Of a DNA stretch of 64,000 nucleotides, positions 29,151 to 38,517 are shown in pieces; the first letter of the stretch is position 1; each line of letters opens with the position of its first letter. The DNA comes from Lelliottia sp. WAP21. Its GTDB lineage: Bacteria; Pseudomonadota; Gammaproteobacteria; Enterobacterales; Enterobacteriaceae. The stretch spans positions 1 through 64,000 of the forward strand of contig NZ_JAIWPG020000007.1 of assembly GCF_020532665.2 (NCBI RefSeq), written 5' to 3'. The notes under the pieces were generated by a model. It had not been told where the DNA came from and ran no database searches. It was given only the letters and a program-made list of their open reading frames with translations. Made by a program: the position numbers and the translations under genes.

Positions 29151-29733
29151 ACAACTTGTCAGCATGGCGGAAGATATTACCGTTGTGGGTGAAGCCAGCA
29201 ACGGTGAACAAGGTATTGAACTTGCCGAGTCTCTCGATCCTGATTTGATCCTGCTCGATCTCAATATGCCCGGCATGAATGGCCTGGAAACGCTGGATAA
29301 ATTACGCGAGAAGTCGCTGTCTGGCCGTATCGTTGTTTTTAGCGTATCCAACCATGAAGAAGATGTCGTCACCGCCCTCAAGCGCGGCGCGGATGGCTAT
29401 CTACTGAAAGATATGGAACCGGAAGATCTGCTCAAGGCGCTGCAACAGGCCGCTGCGGGTGAAATGGTGCTGAGCGAAGCCTTAACGCCCGTGCTGGCGG
29501 CGAGCCTTCGTGCCAACCGTGCTACCTCCGACCGTGACGTCAGCCAGTTAACGCCTCGCGAGCGTGACATCCTTAAGCTGATTGCGCAGGGGCTGCCAAA
29601 TAAAATGATCGCCCGTCGGCTGGACATCACAGAAAGTACGGTGAAAGTGCACGTTAAACATATGCTGAAAAAAATGAAGCTCAAATCGCGCGTAGAAGCC
29701 GCAGTCTGGGTACACCAGGACCGCATATTCTAA
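29083..29733 (+). CDS. narL: Nitrate/nitrite response regulator NarL
   Basis: DNA-binding response regulator that activates narGHJI and narK and represses alternative anaerobic systems when nitrate is present. 216 residues: receiver with D13/D14, phospho-acceptor D59 and conserved Lys in YLLKDME; C-terminal LuxR-type HTH ([20 protein letters not shown]). Start at ATG 29083 with AAGGAG upstream. Overlaps the end of narX by 68 nt, in a different frame. Its stop codon directly abuts the stop codon of ychO on the other strand. Confidence 0.97.
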   Translation: MTHQEPATILLIDDHPMLRTGVKQLVSMAEDITVVGEASNGEQGIELAESLDPDLILLDLNMPGMNGLETLDKLREKSLSGRIVVFSVSNHEEDVVTALKRGADGYLLKDMEPEDLLKALQQAAAGEMVLSEALTPVLAASLRANRATSDRDVSQLTPRERDILKLIAQGLPNKMIARRLDITESTVKVHVKHMLKKMKLKSRVEAAVWVHQDRIF

Positions 29734-31137
29734 TTACTCGTCCGGCAGCAGTTGATAGTCGCGATCGCCTTCAGGTAATGCCACCAGCGGTGGCGACAGC
29801 GAGAGCGTGATCTCATTGGACGAGACACGCTGCCCATTTTCATCCTCTACCACCACGGACAACCGCCAGCGATTGGTGGCGCCCTCCCCCGTATCCCAGG
29901 CAGGCATAATGATACTCCAGCCTTCCTCACTGTTCGCCTGTGGCGGTGCCGTCAGACTGAGCGCCTGGGTATCACCCTGCCAGTGCAGCTCCCGCACGCC
30001 ATGCGTGCTGCGTATTTGCAGTTTCAGGACGACCGTTTCGCCCTGCTGAAGATCCCAGGGTGGCGTCGCCAGATAGACGGACAATGTCTTACGCTGACGG
30101 AACTCCATCACCGGCAAATTCGTGCGATCAGGCGCGTCATATCGGCTGCCGCGCAGGGAACGGGTGACCGCGACTTCCTCGGATGAGAGCTGTTTTTTGA
30201 GCGGCACGCCAAACCGATAATTCAGCTTCATGCCAAGGTTGTTCTGGCTCACGCCGCTTTCACCCTGCTTATGCCCCGCCGAAAAGGTCACCAGGGGGAC
30301 CGGGGTATAATCCAGGCCTAAATTGACCGCCACGGGATTGTGGTATCCGGTGCCGCTGCGAAACAGATCGACGTTATCGCCAAAATACTGCTCAAAGCGC
30401 ACGCTGGTGTTCAGATGATGAAAATAAGGCAACCACGCCTTCGCCGTAACGTCATAGCCCCGCGCCATGCGCTGCTCCTGGAGATCGGTACTGTCGCGCC
30501 AGCTGGCAAAAGGCTGATAATAATTGGCAGACAACCGCAGATTCTCCCCCCAGGCCTCAGCGCCCAGACCGGCCCGCTGGAGATTTTCATCCAGCAGATT
30601 GTCATAGAACGTGTTGTACCCCAGCAGCCATTTACCCGCCACCCAACGCTGGCCTATGCCCGCATTACTCACCAACCCGTCGCTTTGCTGGGTCAGCCCA
30701 AGCTGGGTCCAGCTGAGATAACGGTTATTGTCCTGCCAGGGAATAAACCATCGACCGCTGCTGCCGTTAAATTTTCCGTCATCGTCCACCAGCAAATCCA
30801 CGCTGGCATTGCCCCAGGGGGAAAGCCATGACTCGATCTGCTGGTTCACCTCCCCGCTGAGGGCATCACGGACCTGACCAAACGCAAACTGCCGCGCCTG
30901 CTCGCCGGTGGTGAGGCCATTGTCGGTCATGCTGGCTTCACCGAAGGCTTTGGCCATTTCGGCAAGATGCTTCTCACCTTCCCCGGTGGATGTTGCCAGA
31001 CCCAGGTCGGGCAGGCCATCGCCATTATTATCAAATGGATTTTGCGCCTGTTCCGTGAACGATTTTGGCGCAGCAAACGTTCCCCCGGCCACACAAAGCA
31101 GGAGGAAAAGGGAAACCCGGGTGCGAGGAAAGGACAC
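29734..31137 (-). CDS. ychO: Invasin/intimin-like outer-membrane protein YchO
   Basis: Resembles E. coli YchO (formerly YchP), a protein with an inverse-autotransporter beta-barrel like invasin and intimin. Start taken as GTG 31137, since VSFPRTRVSLFLLL aligns with the E. coli N-terminus; a TTG two codons earlier is the other option, and neither has a strong ribosome binding site. 467 residues: Sec signal (cleavage near TFAAP), a segment with AFGQVRDALSGEVNQQIESWLSPWGNA just before the barrel (about 85-330), then one Ig-like domain. It is too short to carry the long adhesive passenger of true invasins. Suggested role in adhesion or biofilm is from the E. coli literature. Confidence 0.88.
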   Translation of the reverse strand: MSFPRTRVSLFLLLCVAGGTFAAPKSFTEQAQNPFDNNGDGLPDLGLATSTGEGEKHLAEMAKAFGEASMTDNGLTTGEQARQFAFGQVRDALSGEVNQQIESWLSPWGNASVDLLVDDDGKFNGSSGRWFIPWQDNNRYLSWTQLGLTQQSDGLVSNAGIGQRWVAGKWLLGYNTFYDNLLDENLQRAGLGAEAWGENLRLSANYYQPFASWRDSTDLQEQRMARGYDVTAKAWLPYFHHLNTSVRFEQYFGDNVDLFRSGTGYHNPVAVNLGLDYTPVPLVTFSAGHKQGESGVSQNNLGMKLNYRFGVPLKKQLSSEEVAVTRSLRGSRYDAPDRTNLPVMEFRQRKTLSVYLATPPWDLQQGETVVLKLQIRSTHGVRELHWQGDTQALSLTAPPQANSEEGWSIIMPAWDTGEGATNRWRLSVVVEDENGQRVSSNEITLSLSPPLVALPEGDRDYQLLPDE

Positions 31138-31185
31138 TATCAACGTCGTCAGTCTGATCCATTACGTTTAAAGCCAGGCGTTACC

Positions 31186-33723
31186 TTAGCGTGAATCAGA
31201 AATATTTTCAGTCTTAAGGGCATTTTCCGGAAAAACCTGAAGTATCGCGTTTAGCTCAGGGACACAGGATCCGCAGTGGGTTCCACAGCGCAGCTTCGCA
31301 CCTAATGCCGCAGCAGAATGACAGCCTTCAGAGATAGCCTGACGAATACTCTTTTCACCGACGACAAAACAACTGCATATTATTCGTCCTTCATCGTCCC
31401 TCGCTTGCAGACTTTGTCCGTTCAGTAAGGCGTGACGTTCGGCAAGTTGCGCTGGCGGTTTGATAAAGGCATCTTCGATAACGGTATGTGCCAGCGCTGG
31501 CAACCGGTCGCTCTGCCAGAACCCCAGCATCAGTGCGCCGTTATGCCAGGCAAGCAGGCTACTGCGCCCGCCGGTCTCTGCCGTCTGAACCGTCCAGCCT
31601 TGCGAGTGACATTCGCTGATAAGCCACGCCATCAGCGGCTTATCGCCGGCAACCGTCAGACGTGAAACGCCGCGAGCGGCTTTTCGCCACCAGTGTATGA
31701 AAGCAGGTAACGCCGGCAGATCGCGTGCGTAGAGTTCGCCCTGCCAGGCGGGTTGCCACGGCATGATCCTGACGGCCGTTTGCTTGGATTCCGGTTGGCC
31801 AGAATGCGGATCGCATCGACCTTCCACCAGAGTATTCACGGCACCTTGCCGGGCAAAACAACGATTCCAGTGCATGGGAACGAAAAGCGCCCCCTCTCGC
31901 TGTCCGGCCTGGATGTTGACCCTGCACACCATCACGCCCCATGGCGAACTGAGGCGAGCTAACTGCCCCTGTTCAAGGGAATATCGCGCAGCATCACCTG
32001 GCGAAACGTCCACGACAGGCTCGGCAATATGTTTCATCAACTGCGGAACAGAGCCGGTACGCGTCATGGTGTGCCACTGATCGCGAATTCGACCGGTGTT
32101 GAGCACCAGAGGATAGAGCGGCTGGAGAGCGGCACCGTGGGATTGCGGTTCCACGGGCACAATACGCCGCTGCGGAAAATGTCCTGTCGGCCATTGATAA
32201 GGGGTCAGCGCATCCCACTCCTCACGGCTTAACGTGACAAGGTCACGCAGGTTAAAGGCTCGCTCTCCCTGGTTCTCAAATGCCGATAATCCGGCGTGTT
32301 CACAAAATATGTCGTGCGGATGTTGCCAGCGAAATGCCGCTTCATAGCCGAGTTGTTTAGCCACCTGAGCGATGATCCACCAGTCCGGTTTTGCTTCTCC
32401 GGGTGCGGGTAAAAAGGCACGCTGACGCGAGATGCGCCGTTCTGAGTTGGTGACCGTCCCGTTTTTCTCCCCCCAGGCCAGTGCCGGAAAGCGAATGTGC
32501 GCGTAACGGCTGGTATCCGTTTCCTGCATCACCTCAGAGACAATCACCAGCGGACATGCCGATAACGCCTGACACACCGCATGGCTATCGGGCAACGACA
32601 CCGCCGGATTGGTGCCCATAATCCAGACTGCTTTGATCGTACCGCGACCAATGGCCTCAAAGAGTTCTACGGCCATTAACCCCGGCGTCTGGGCTAGCCG
32701 TTCGGTCCCCCAGAAGCGGGCAACGCGCGCCAGATCGGCGGGTTCAAAGTTCATGTGCGCCGCCAGCTGGTTTGCCAGCCCGCCCACCTCGCGTCCCCCC
32801 ATCGCATTAGGTTGTCCGGTCAGGGAAAACGGCCCACAGCCCTCGCGGGCAAATTTTTGACTGGCCAGGTGCATATTGATGATGGCACTGCATTTGTCGC
32901 TGCCGCTGGCGGATTGATTAATTCCCATCGTATACAGGGTGATGGCGCGTGGCGCGGTGATAAACCAGTCGTAGAAAGTGCTAACCGCGTCGACCGACAG
33001 GCCGCAAAACTCCGCCACGCGAGTGACCGGCCAGCCAGATTCCCCTTGAATCAGATTAAGCAGCCCAACGAACAGCGCGGCATCGCTGCCGGGTAACAAC
33101 GGGAGATGCAGATCGGCGATGTCGCAGGTCGCCGTTCTGCGCGGGTCAATCACCACCACTTTCAGCGCCGGGTTTTCCCGACGCGCCTGCACCAGCCGCT
33201 GATACAGCACCGGATGCGTCCATGCGGCGTTCGACCCTGCCAGCACCACCAGATCGGTGTTTTCGATATCCCGATAGCTGCACGGAACCACATCCTCACC
33301 AAACGCGCGCTTATAGCCCGTGACCGCCGAGGACATACACAGTCGAGAATTGGTATCGATGTTGGCAGAGCCGATAAACCCCTTCATGAGTTTGTTTGCC
33401 GCGTAGTAATCTTCCGTCAACAGCTGCCCGGAAGCATAAAACGCGACCGCCTGGGGGCCATAGGTATCTATAACAGTCCGCAGACGCCTGCCCGCTTCTG
33501 TCAGCGCCTGCGTCCAGTCGACCTCCACCTCGTCGACCACAGGATGCAATAAACGCCCTTGCAGACCGGTGGTCTCCCCCAGGGCCGCGCCTTTTACACA
33601 CAATCGACCATAGTTTGCGGGATGCGTTTCGTCGCCGCGCACTTTAACGTCGCCATGCTGTACGCTGGCAATGACACCGCATCCCACACCGCAGTAAGGG
33701 CATGTTGTTCTGGTTTCCGTCAT
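31186..33723 (-). CDS. nasA: Assimilatory nitrate reductase catalytic subunit NasA
   Basis: Cytoplasmic molybdo-bis(MGD) enzyme that reduces nitrate to nitrite for use as nitrogen source. 845 residues. N-terminal [4Fe-4S] motif CPYCGVGC (about 8-15, fourth Cys in GRLCVKG); molybdopterin oxidoreductase domain; dinucleotide-binding domain; and a C-terminal BFD-type [2Fe-2S] domain (CSCFVVGEKS ... CGTHCGSC) that probably receives electrons from the NasC part of the neighbouring fusion protein. Start overlaps the nasB stop by 4 nt. Last gene of the nas operon; no terminator is visible before ychO. Confidence 0.95.
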   Translation of the reverse strand: MTETRTTCPYCGVGCGVIASVQHGDVKVRGDETHPANYGRLCVKGAALGETTGLQGRLLHPVVDEVEVDWTQALTEAGRRLRTVIDTYGPQAVAFYASGQLLTEDYYAANKLMKGFIGSANIDTNSRLCMSSAVTGYKRAFGEDVVPCSYRDIENTDLVVLAGSNAAWTHPVLYQRLVQARRENPALKVVVIDPRRTATCDIADLHLPLLPGSDAALFVGLLNLIQGESGWPVTRVAEFCGLSVDAVSTFYDWFITAPRAITLYTMGINQSASGSDKCSAIINMHLASQKFAREGCGPFSLTGQPNAMGGREVGGLANQLAAHMNFEPADLARVARFWGTERLAQTPGLMAVELFEAIGRGTIKAVWIMGTNPAVSLPDSHAVCQALSACPLVIVSEVMQETDTSRYAHIRFPALAWGEKNGTVTNSERRISRQRAFLPAPGEAKPDWWIIAQVAKQLGYEAAFRWQHPHDIFCEHAGLSAFENQGERAFNLRDLVTLSREEWDALTPYQWPTGHFPQRRIVPVEPQSHGAALQPLYPLVLNTGRIRDQWHTMTRTGSVPQLMKHIAEPVVDVSPGDAARYSLEQGQLARLSSPWGVMVCRVNIQAGQREGALFVPMHWNRCFARQGAVNTLVEGRCDPHSGQPESKQTAVRIMPWQPAWQGELYARDLPALPAFIHWWRKAARGVSRLTVAGDKPLMAWLISECHSQGWTVQTAETGGRSSLLAWHNGALMLGFWQSDRLPALAHTVIEDAFIKPPAQLAERHALLNGQSLQARDDEGRIICSCFVVGEKSIRQAISEGCHSAAALGAKLRCGTHCGSCVPELNAILQVFPENALKTENISDSR

Positions 33724-36700
33724 GATGCCTCCGCCCGTATCACCCGTTCTTCACGACCGACCCACACTTTGCCGTGCTCAAGTTTCACCGGCCAGGCCCT
33801 GACTGCTGGCTCGCCGCTCTCAAAATGACGGCCATCGCGCAGGCGAATCCGCTGTTTATACAGCGGTGAGATGACGACAGGCTCTCCGCCCGCGTCACCC
33901 AAAATACCGCGCGACAGTACGGGTACCTCACCGCCTGGCTCAACGTCGTCAAGGGCATAGACCGTCTTCCCGAAGCGAAACAGCGCTATTTGCTGATCGC
34001 CAAGGTGAGCGCCGATCCCCGCCTGCTCGGGAATATCGTCGAGAGCACAGATCTCCTGCCAGAATTTGGCGGACGAAGTAATCGGGTCGTTCACGCTGGT
34101 GCGGAACAGCGCCAGACGGCTTGGATCGTTCAGCGTGGTTTGCCATTCACACTGGTAACTCTCCACAACCCGCGCCATCTCTTGTTCAAGCTCATGGGCA
34201 ATGCCCAGGCTGTCATTGACGATAACGTCGCGCAAATACTCGATGCCGCCTTCCAGATTGTCCATCCAGGTGCTGGTGCGTTGCAGGCGGTCTGCGGTGC
34301 GGATATAGAACATCAGAAAGCGATCGACGGTGCGCAGCAGCGTTTCGTCGTCCAGATCGCTGGCAAACAGATCCGCGTGGCGCGGCTTCATGCCGCCATT
34401 CCCACACAGGTAGAGATTCCAGCCTTTATCGGTGGCGATCACCCCCACGTCTTTGCTTTGCGCTTCGGCGCACTCGCGGGTACAGCCTGATACGGCCATC
34501 TTAATTTTATGCGGCGCACGCAGGCCCTTGTAACGATGCTCGAGGGTCACCGCCAGCCCGGTGGAGTCCTGAACCCCGTACCGACACCAGGTCGAACCGA
34601 CGCAGGACTTCACGGTTCGTAAGGATTTCCCGTAGGCGTGGCCGGTCTCAAAACCGGCCTCCACCAGTTCGCGCCAGATTTCCGGCAGCTGCTCCAGCGT
34701 GGCGCCAAAGAGATCAATGCGCTGTCCACCGGTAATTTTACTGTAAAGCTGATAGCGCTTCGCGATGCTGCCGATGGCTATCAAACCCTCGGCGCTCACT
34801 TCGCCTGCGGGCATACGCGGTACAATAGAGTAAGTGCCATCCTTTTGAATGTTGGCGAAGTAACGATCGTTGGTGTCCTGCAACGGCAGATGCGCGGGCT
34901 TAAGCAGATATTCATTCCAGCAGGAGGCCAGCACCGAACCCACAAGGGGTTTGCAGATTTCACAGCCATGGCCCTGGCCATAGCGGCCGATCATCTGCTC
35001 AAAAGTATGGATGCGGTTGACGCGAACCAGATGGTAGATCTCCTGGCGGGAATAGGCGAAATGCTCGCAGATGTCTTTTTTCACCTCCACGCCCTGCGCC
35101 GCAAGCTGGTACTCCATCACCTGCTTGACCAGCGCGTTGCACCCGCCGCACCCGGTCGCCGCTTTGGTACACTGTTTTATCGCCCCGATGTCCGTCGCCC
35201 CAGCCAGGACCGCCTCACAGAGATCCTGTTTACTGACGTTATGGCATGAACAAATCTGGGCGCTGTCCGGCAGTGCGGCGACCCCCAGCGCTTTGGGCAC
35301 GCTGCCTGCGCTGGCGGGCAAAATGAGCGTTTCGGGTTCTGCTGGCAGGCGGATCCCGTTGAGCATCATCTGCACAAGGGTGGCGTATTCCGTGGCATCG
35401 CCCACCAGCACGCCGCCAAGCAGCGTCGTGCCGTCCGGGCTCACGACGATTTTCTTATAGATTTGCCGTGGGCCATGCGTCCATTGATAGCATTGCGCAC
35501 CCGCTGTACGAGCGTGCGCATCGCCAAACGATGCCACGTCGACGCCGAGCAACTTCAGTTTAGTACTCATATCAGCGCCGCTAAAGACGCTCTCTTCCCC
35601 GGCGAGCAGAGCAGCCGCCACGCGCGCCATTTGATATCCCGGGGCGACCAGACCAAAGATCCGTCCTTCCCACAGGGCACATTCCCCTATGGCATAAATA
35701 TCCGGATCCGAAGTACAACAGCCATGGTCGATAACGATTCCGCCCCGTTCCCCCACCGTCAGGCCCGCGCTGCGGGCCAGGGCATCCTGTGGGCGGATGC
35801 CGGCTGAGAACACCACCATATCGGTTTCCAGCTCACTGCCATCGGCAAAGTGCAGCACCATGCCCACATCTGTCTGCGCGATTTCTGTCGTCGATTTAGC
35901 GGTATGAACGCCAACACCCAACGCTTCAATTTTGCGGCGCAGCATGGCAGCACCGTCGTTATCCAGCTGTACCGCCATCAGATGTGGAGCAAATTCCACC
36001 ACATCGGTTTCCAGTCCCAGCTGCTTCAGGGCGTTTGCCGCCTCCAGGCCAAGCAAACCCCCGCCAATCACCACCCCGCGACGGGCGTGGGCGGCATGGG
36101 CCGCAATGTTATCCAGATCGTCGAGCGTGCGATAAACAAAGCACCCCGTCAGGTCGTGCCCGGGCACTGGCGGTACAAAGGGGTATGATCCCGTTGCCAG
36201 CACCAGCTTATCCCAGTGCGTCTCGTGGCCGCTGGCGGTACGCACAATACGTGCTTCACGATCGAGCGCCACAATTTGCTGGTTCAGACGCAGCTCAATC
36301 CCGTTTATCTGGAAAAAATTCTCTTCGACCATCGAAAGTGCACCGGCATCGCGATCGGCAAAATATTGCGAAAGATGCACGCGGTCATAGGCGGCGTGGC
36401 GCTCCTCGCCAAAGACCACAATTTGATATTGCTGATGCAAATTGCGGCGTACGCAATCTTCAAGGAAATGATGGCCGACCATACCGTGTCCAACCACGAC
36501 CAGTGTTGGTTTTGTCATTGCATTTTGTCCTGCAACCGGCGGTTGCTCAGTAAATTGATCGAAGAGCCAGCCCTCGTGGGCCGGGACGGACGTGATGAGG
36601 CGCTCGGTGAGCGGTGCCGCACTGTGGCAATCCCCCATCAGCACTACACCAGACAGAGCACCGCTACGAATGAGCAGACGGCGGTAATGGCAGGTCAGCG

Positions 36701-37706
36701 GATCCCAGGAGGTCCAGACCTTATCGCCAGGTTGTTCTTCAACGCAGCCGGCGCTGTATAGCACAATGCCGGTGACCTTCAGACGCATCCCGTTAACAGC
36801 AGGTTCAGCGCCATCGATCGGATTCCCGGCAAGGCGCGAGGCCAGGATATCCGCCTGCGCCAGGCAAGGCGCAACAAGCCCATGGGTTTGTCCGTTACGT
36901 TCACAGCACTCGCCAATGGCGCTGACTCCGGCGTGGGACGTGTGCATCTGCGCATCCACCACGATGCCCTTGCCGCAAACCACACCGCTTGCCTGAGCCA
37001 GCGATATCCGGGGCCGCACGCCGGTGGCGAGGATCACCCGGGAGGCGGTTATCTGCCGCCCGTCCCTGAGCGTGACGGCGTCCTTGCCTATCGCGGTAAT
37101 GCCGGATTCCAGCTCGCAGTGAATGCCTCGCTCTGCCAGTTGGGTTTCCAGTAACAGGCCGGCCCACTGATCTAACTGCGGGTCCATGAGCCAGCGGCCG
37201 CGATGAACTAACGTGACGTTGTCACAACTCTGGCGTAGCGCTGCCGCCGCCTCCACGCCCAGTACGCCGCCCCCCAGTACCACCGCCGGGCCGCTTTTCG
37301 CCAGAATATTTTCGACGTCCTGGCGGGTACGGAAACAAAAAACATGCTCAAGCTCGCTGCCGGCAATCGGAGGAACGACCGGCTCAGAGCCGGTGGCGAA
37401 CACCAGTTCATCCCATGTAAGCAGGGTTTTTTCGCTGCGAACCTGCCGCCTTGACAGATCCACGGCGATGATTTTTTCACCGTTCAACACCGTAACGCCG
37501 CGCTCGCGATACCAGGCATCATCATGAAAACAGAGCGCGTCGGCCTGTTTTTCGCCCCCCAGTACCGGCGAAAGCTGGATCCGGTTGTAGGCATGGTCCT
37601 GCTCTTCTCCGATGACGGTTATCGCAAAGCGGCCAGGTGCGCGTTCGGTAAGCGTCTCAATCAGTCGCGTTGCGGACATACCATTGCCAATGATCACCAG
37701 GCGCAT
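33720..37706 (-). CDS. nasB: Fused NasC-NasB: NADH/FAD oxidoreductase joined to NAD(P)H-nitrite reductase
   Basis: 1328-residue protein; start ATG 37706 behind AGGAGGAG (an ATG one codon earlier is equally in frame; the 46 codons before that lie over nasD). Residues 1-396 are a FAD/NAD oxidoreductase (VIIGNGMSA; VVLGGGVLGVEAA; ATGVRP) with the size and place of Klebsiella NasC, the electron donor to NasA. From residue 397 (MTKPTLVVVGHGMVG) it is NirB-like assimilatory nitrite reductase: second FAD/NAD module, BFD-type Fe-S cysteines (CSCHNVSKQDL ... CGGC), siroheme/[4Fe-4S] motifs (SCVGSTWCRYG; SGCTRECAEA). It ends in a NirD-like domain of about 105 residues. In Klebsiella M5al nasC and nasB are separate genes; here there is no stop between them. 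A ribosome binding site (AGGAC, 36527-36531) still precedes the internal ATG at 36518. Confidence 0.92.
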   Translation of the reverse strand: MRLVIIGNGMSATRLIETLTERAPGRFAITVIGEEQDHAYNRIQLSPVLGGEKQADALCFHDDAWYRERGVTVLNGEKIIAVDLSRRQVRSEKTLLTWDELVFATGSEPVVPPIAGSELEHVFCFRTRQDVENILAKSGPAVVLGGGVLGVEAAAALRQSCDNVTLVHRGRWLMDPQLDQWAGLLLETQLAERGIHCELESGITAIGKDAVTLRDGRQITASRVILATGVRPRISLAQASGVVCGKGIVVDAQMHTSHAGVSAIGECCERNGQTHGLVAPCLAQADILASRLAGNPIDGAEPAVNGMRLKVTGIVLYSAGCVEEQPGDKVWTSWDPLTCHYRRLLIRSGALSGVVLMGDCHSAAPLTERLITSVPAHEGWLFDQFTEQPPVAGQNAMTKPTLVVVGHGMVGHHFLEDCVRRNLHQQYQIVVFGEERHAAYDRVHLSQYFADRDAGALSMVEENFFQINGIELRLNQQIVALDREARIVRTASGHETHWDKLVLATGSYPFVPPVPGHDLTGCFVYRTLDDLDNIAAHAAHARRGVVIGGGLLGLEAANALKQLGLETDVVEFAPHLMAVQLDNDGAAMLRRKIEALGVGVHTAKSTTEIAQTDVGMVLHFADGSELETDMVVFSAGIRPQDALARSAGLTVGERGGIVIDHGCCTSDPDIYAIGECALWEGRIFGLVAPGYQMARVAAALLAGEESVFSGADMSTKLKLLGVDVASFGDAHARTAGAQCYQWTHGPRQIYKKIVVSPDGTTLLGGVLVGDATEYATLVQMMLNGIRLPAEPETLILPASAGSVPKALGVAALPDSAQICSCHNVSKQDLCEAVLAGATDIGAIKQCTKAATGCGGCNALVKQVMEYQLAAQGVEVKKDICEHFAYSRQEIYHLVRVNRIHTFEQMIGRYGQGHGCEICKPLVGSVLASCWNEYLLKPAHLPLQDTNDRYFANIQKDGTYSIVPRMPAGEVSAEGLIAIGSIAKRYQLYSKITGGQRIDLFGATLEQLPEIWRELVEAGFETGHAYGKSLRTVKSCVGSTWCRYGVQDSTGLAVTLEHRYKGLRAPHKIKMAVSGCTRECAEAQSKDVGVIATDKGWNLYLCGNGGMKPRHADLFASDLDDETLLRTVDRFLMFYIRTADRLQRTSTWMDNLEGGIEYLRDVIVNDSLGIAHELEQEMARVVESYQCEWQTTLNDPSRLALFRTSVNDPITSSAKFWQEICALDDIPEQAGIGAHLGDQQIALFRFGKTVYALDDVEPGGEVPVLSRGILGDAGGEPVVISPLYKQRIRLRDGRHFESGEPAVRAWPVKLEHGKVWVGREERVIRAEAS

Positions 37707-37719
37707 CATCTCCTCCTTA

Positions 37720-38508
37720 TCAGGCCGCTTTTGGCTGTTTTTCGTAGAGGAACTGCAATACCTGCTGGCGAAGATGGTGATAGCGGCTCTCCTCCGCCAG
37801 CTGCACACGATGGCGCGGACGCGGAAGATCGATCTGAAGGATCTCACCCACGGTTGCGGCAGGACCGTTCGTCATCATCAGAACGCGGTCGGAAAGCAGC
37901 ACCGCCTCATCCACATCGTGGGTGATCAGCACGATGGTGGTATTGAGCTCTTGCTGGATTTTCATCACCGAATCTTGCAAATGCGCGCGGGTTAGCGCAT
38001 CCAGCGCGCCAAAGGGTTCATCCATCAACAGTACTTTTGGCTTCATGGCCAGTGCCCGGGCAATTCCGACCCGCTGCTTCATGCCGCCGGAAATCTCCTC
38101 CGGACGTTTATGCAATGCGTGGCCCATCTGCACGCGCTCAAGGTTGTGTTCGATCCACTCTTTCCGCTCCGCTTTATTCATTGTGCGGCGAAAGACCTTA
38201 TCCACCGCCAGCGCGACGTTGTCGAAACAGGTCAGCCACGGCAATAAAGAGTGGTTTTGAAACACAACGGCCCGCTCAGGGCCAGGCCCGGCGATTTCCC
38301 GGTTATCACAGATAAGCCCACCTTCCGTGGGCAAGGTGATCCCGGCAATCAAGTTAAGTAGCGTTGATTTACCGCAGCCTGAGTGACCAATCAGGCTGAC
38401 GGTTTCACCTTCATGAATATCGAAAGAGACGTTTTGTAACGCCAGAAATTCACCGCTGGCAGTAGAAAAACGCTGACTGACAGCCTGTACCTGAATGATC
38501 GGTTTCAT
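37720..38508 (-). CDS. nasD: Nitrate/nitrite ABC transporter ATP-binding protein NasD
   Basis: ATPase of the nitrate/nitrite uptake system (NrtD/SsuB-type family). 262 residues: Walker A GHSGCGKST (about 37-45), Q-loop FQNHSLLPWL, signature ISGGMKQRV, Walker B LLMDEPFGALD and switch His in LITHDVDEAV. Separated from nasE by 9 nt and from the NasC-NasB fusion by 13 nt. Works with NasE (permease) and NasF (binding protein). Confidence 0.94.
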   Translation of the reverse strand: MKPIIQVQAVSQRFSTASGEFLALQNVSFDIHEGETVSLIGHSGCGKSTLLNLIAGITLPTEGGLICDNREIAGPGPERAVVFQNHSLLPWLTCFDNVALAVDKVFRRTMNKAERKEWIEHNLERVQMGHALHKRPEEISGGMKQRVGIARALAMKPKVLLMDEPFGALDALTRAHLQDSVMKIQQELNTTIVLITHDVDEAVLLSDRVLMMTNGPAATVGEILQIDLPRPRHRVQLAEESRYHHLRQQVLQFLYEKQPKAA

Positions 38509-38517
38509 GTTCGCTCC

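Noticed and set aside
36518-37706. Separate nasC gene
   Set aside because: No stop codon occurs between the NasC and NasB parts; treated as one fused CDS, with the internal start noted as possible.
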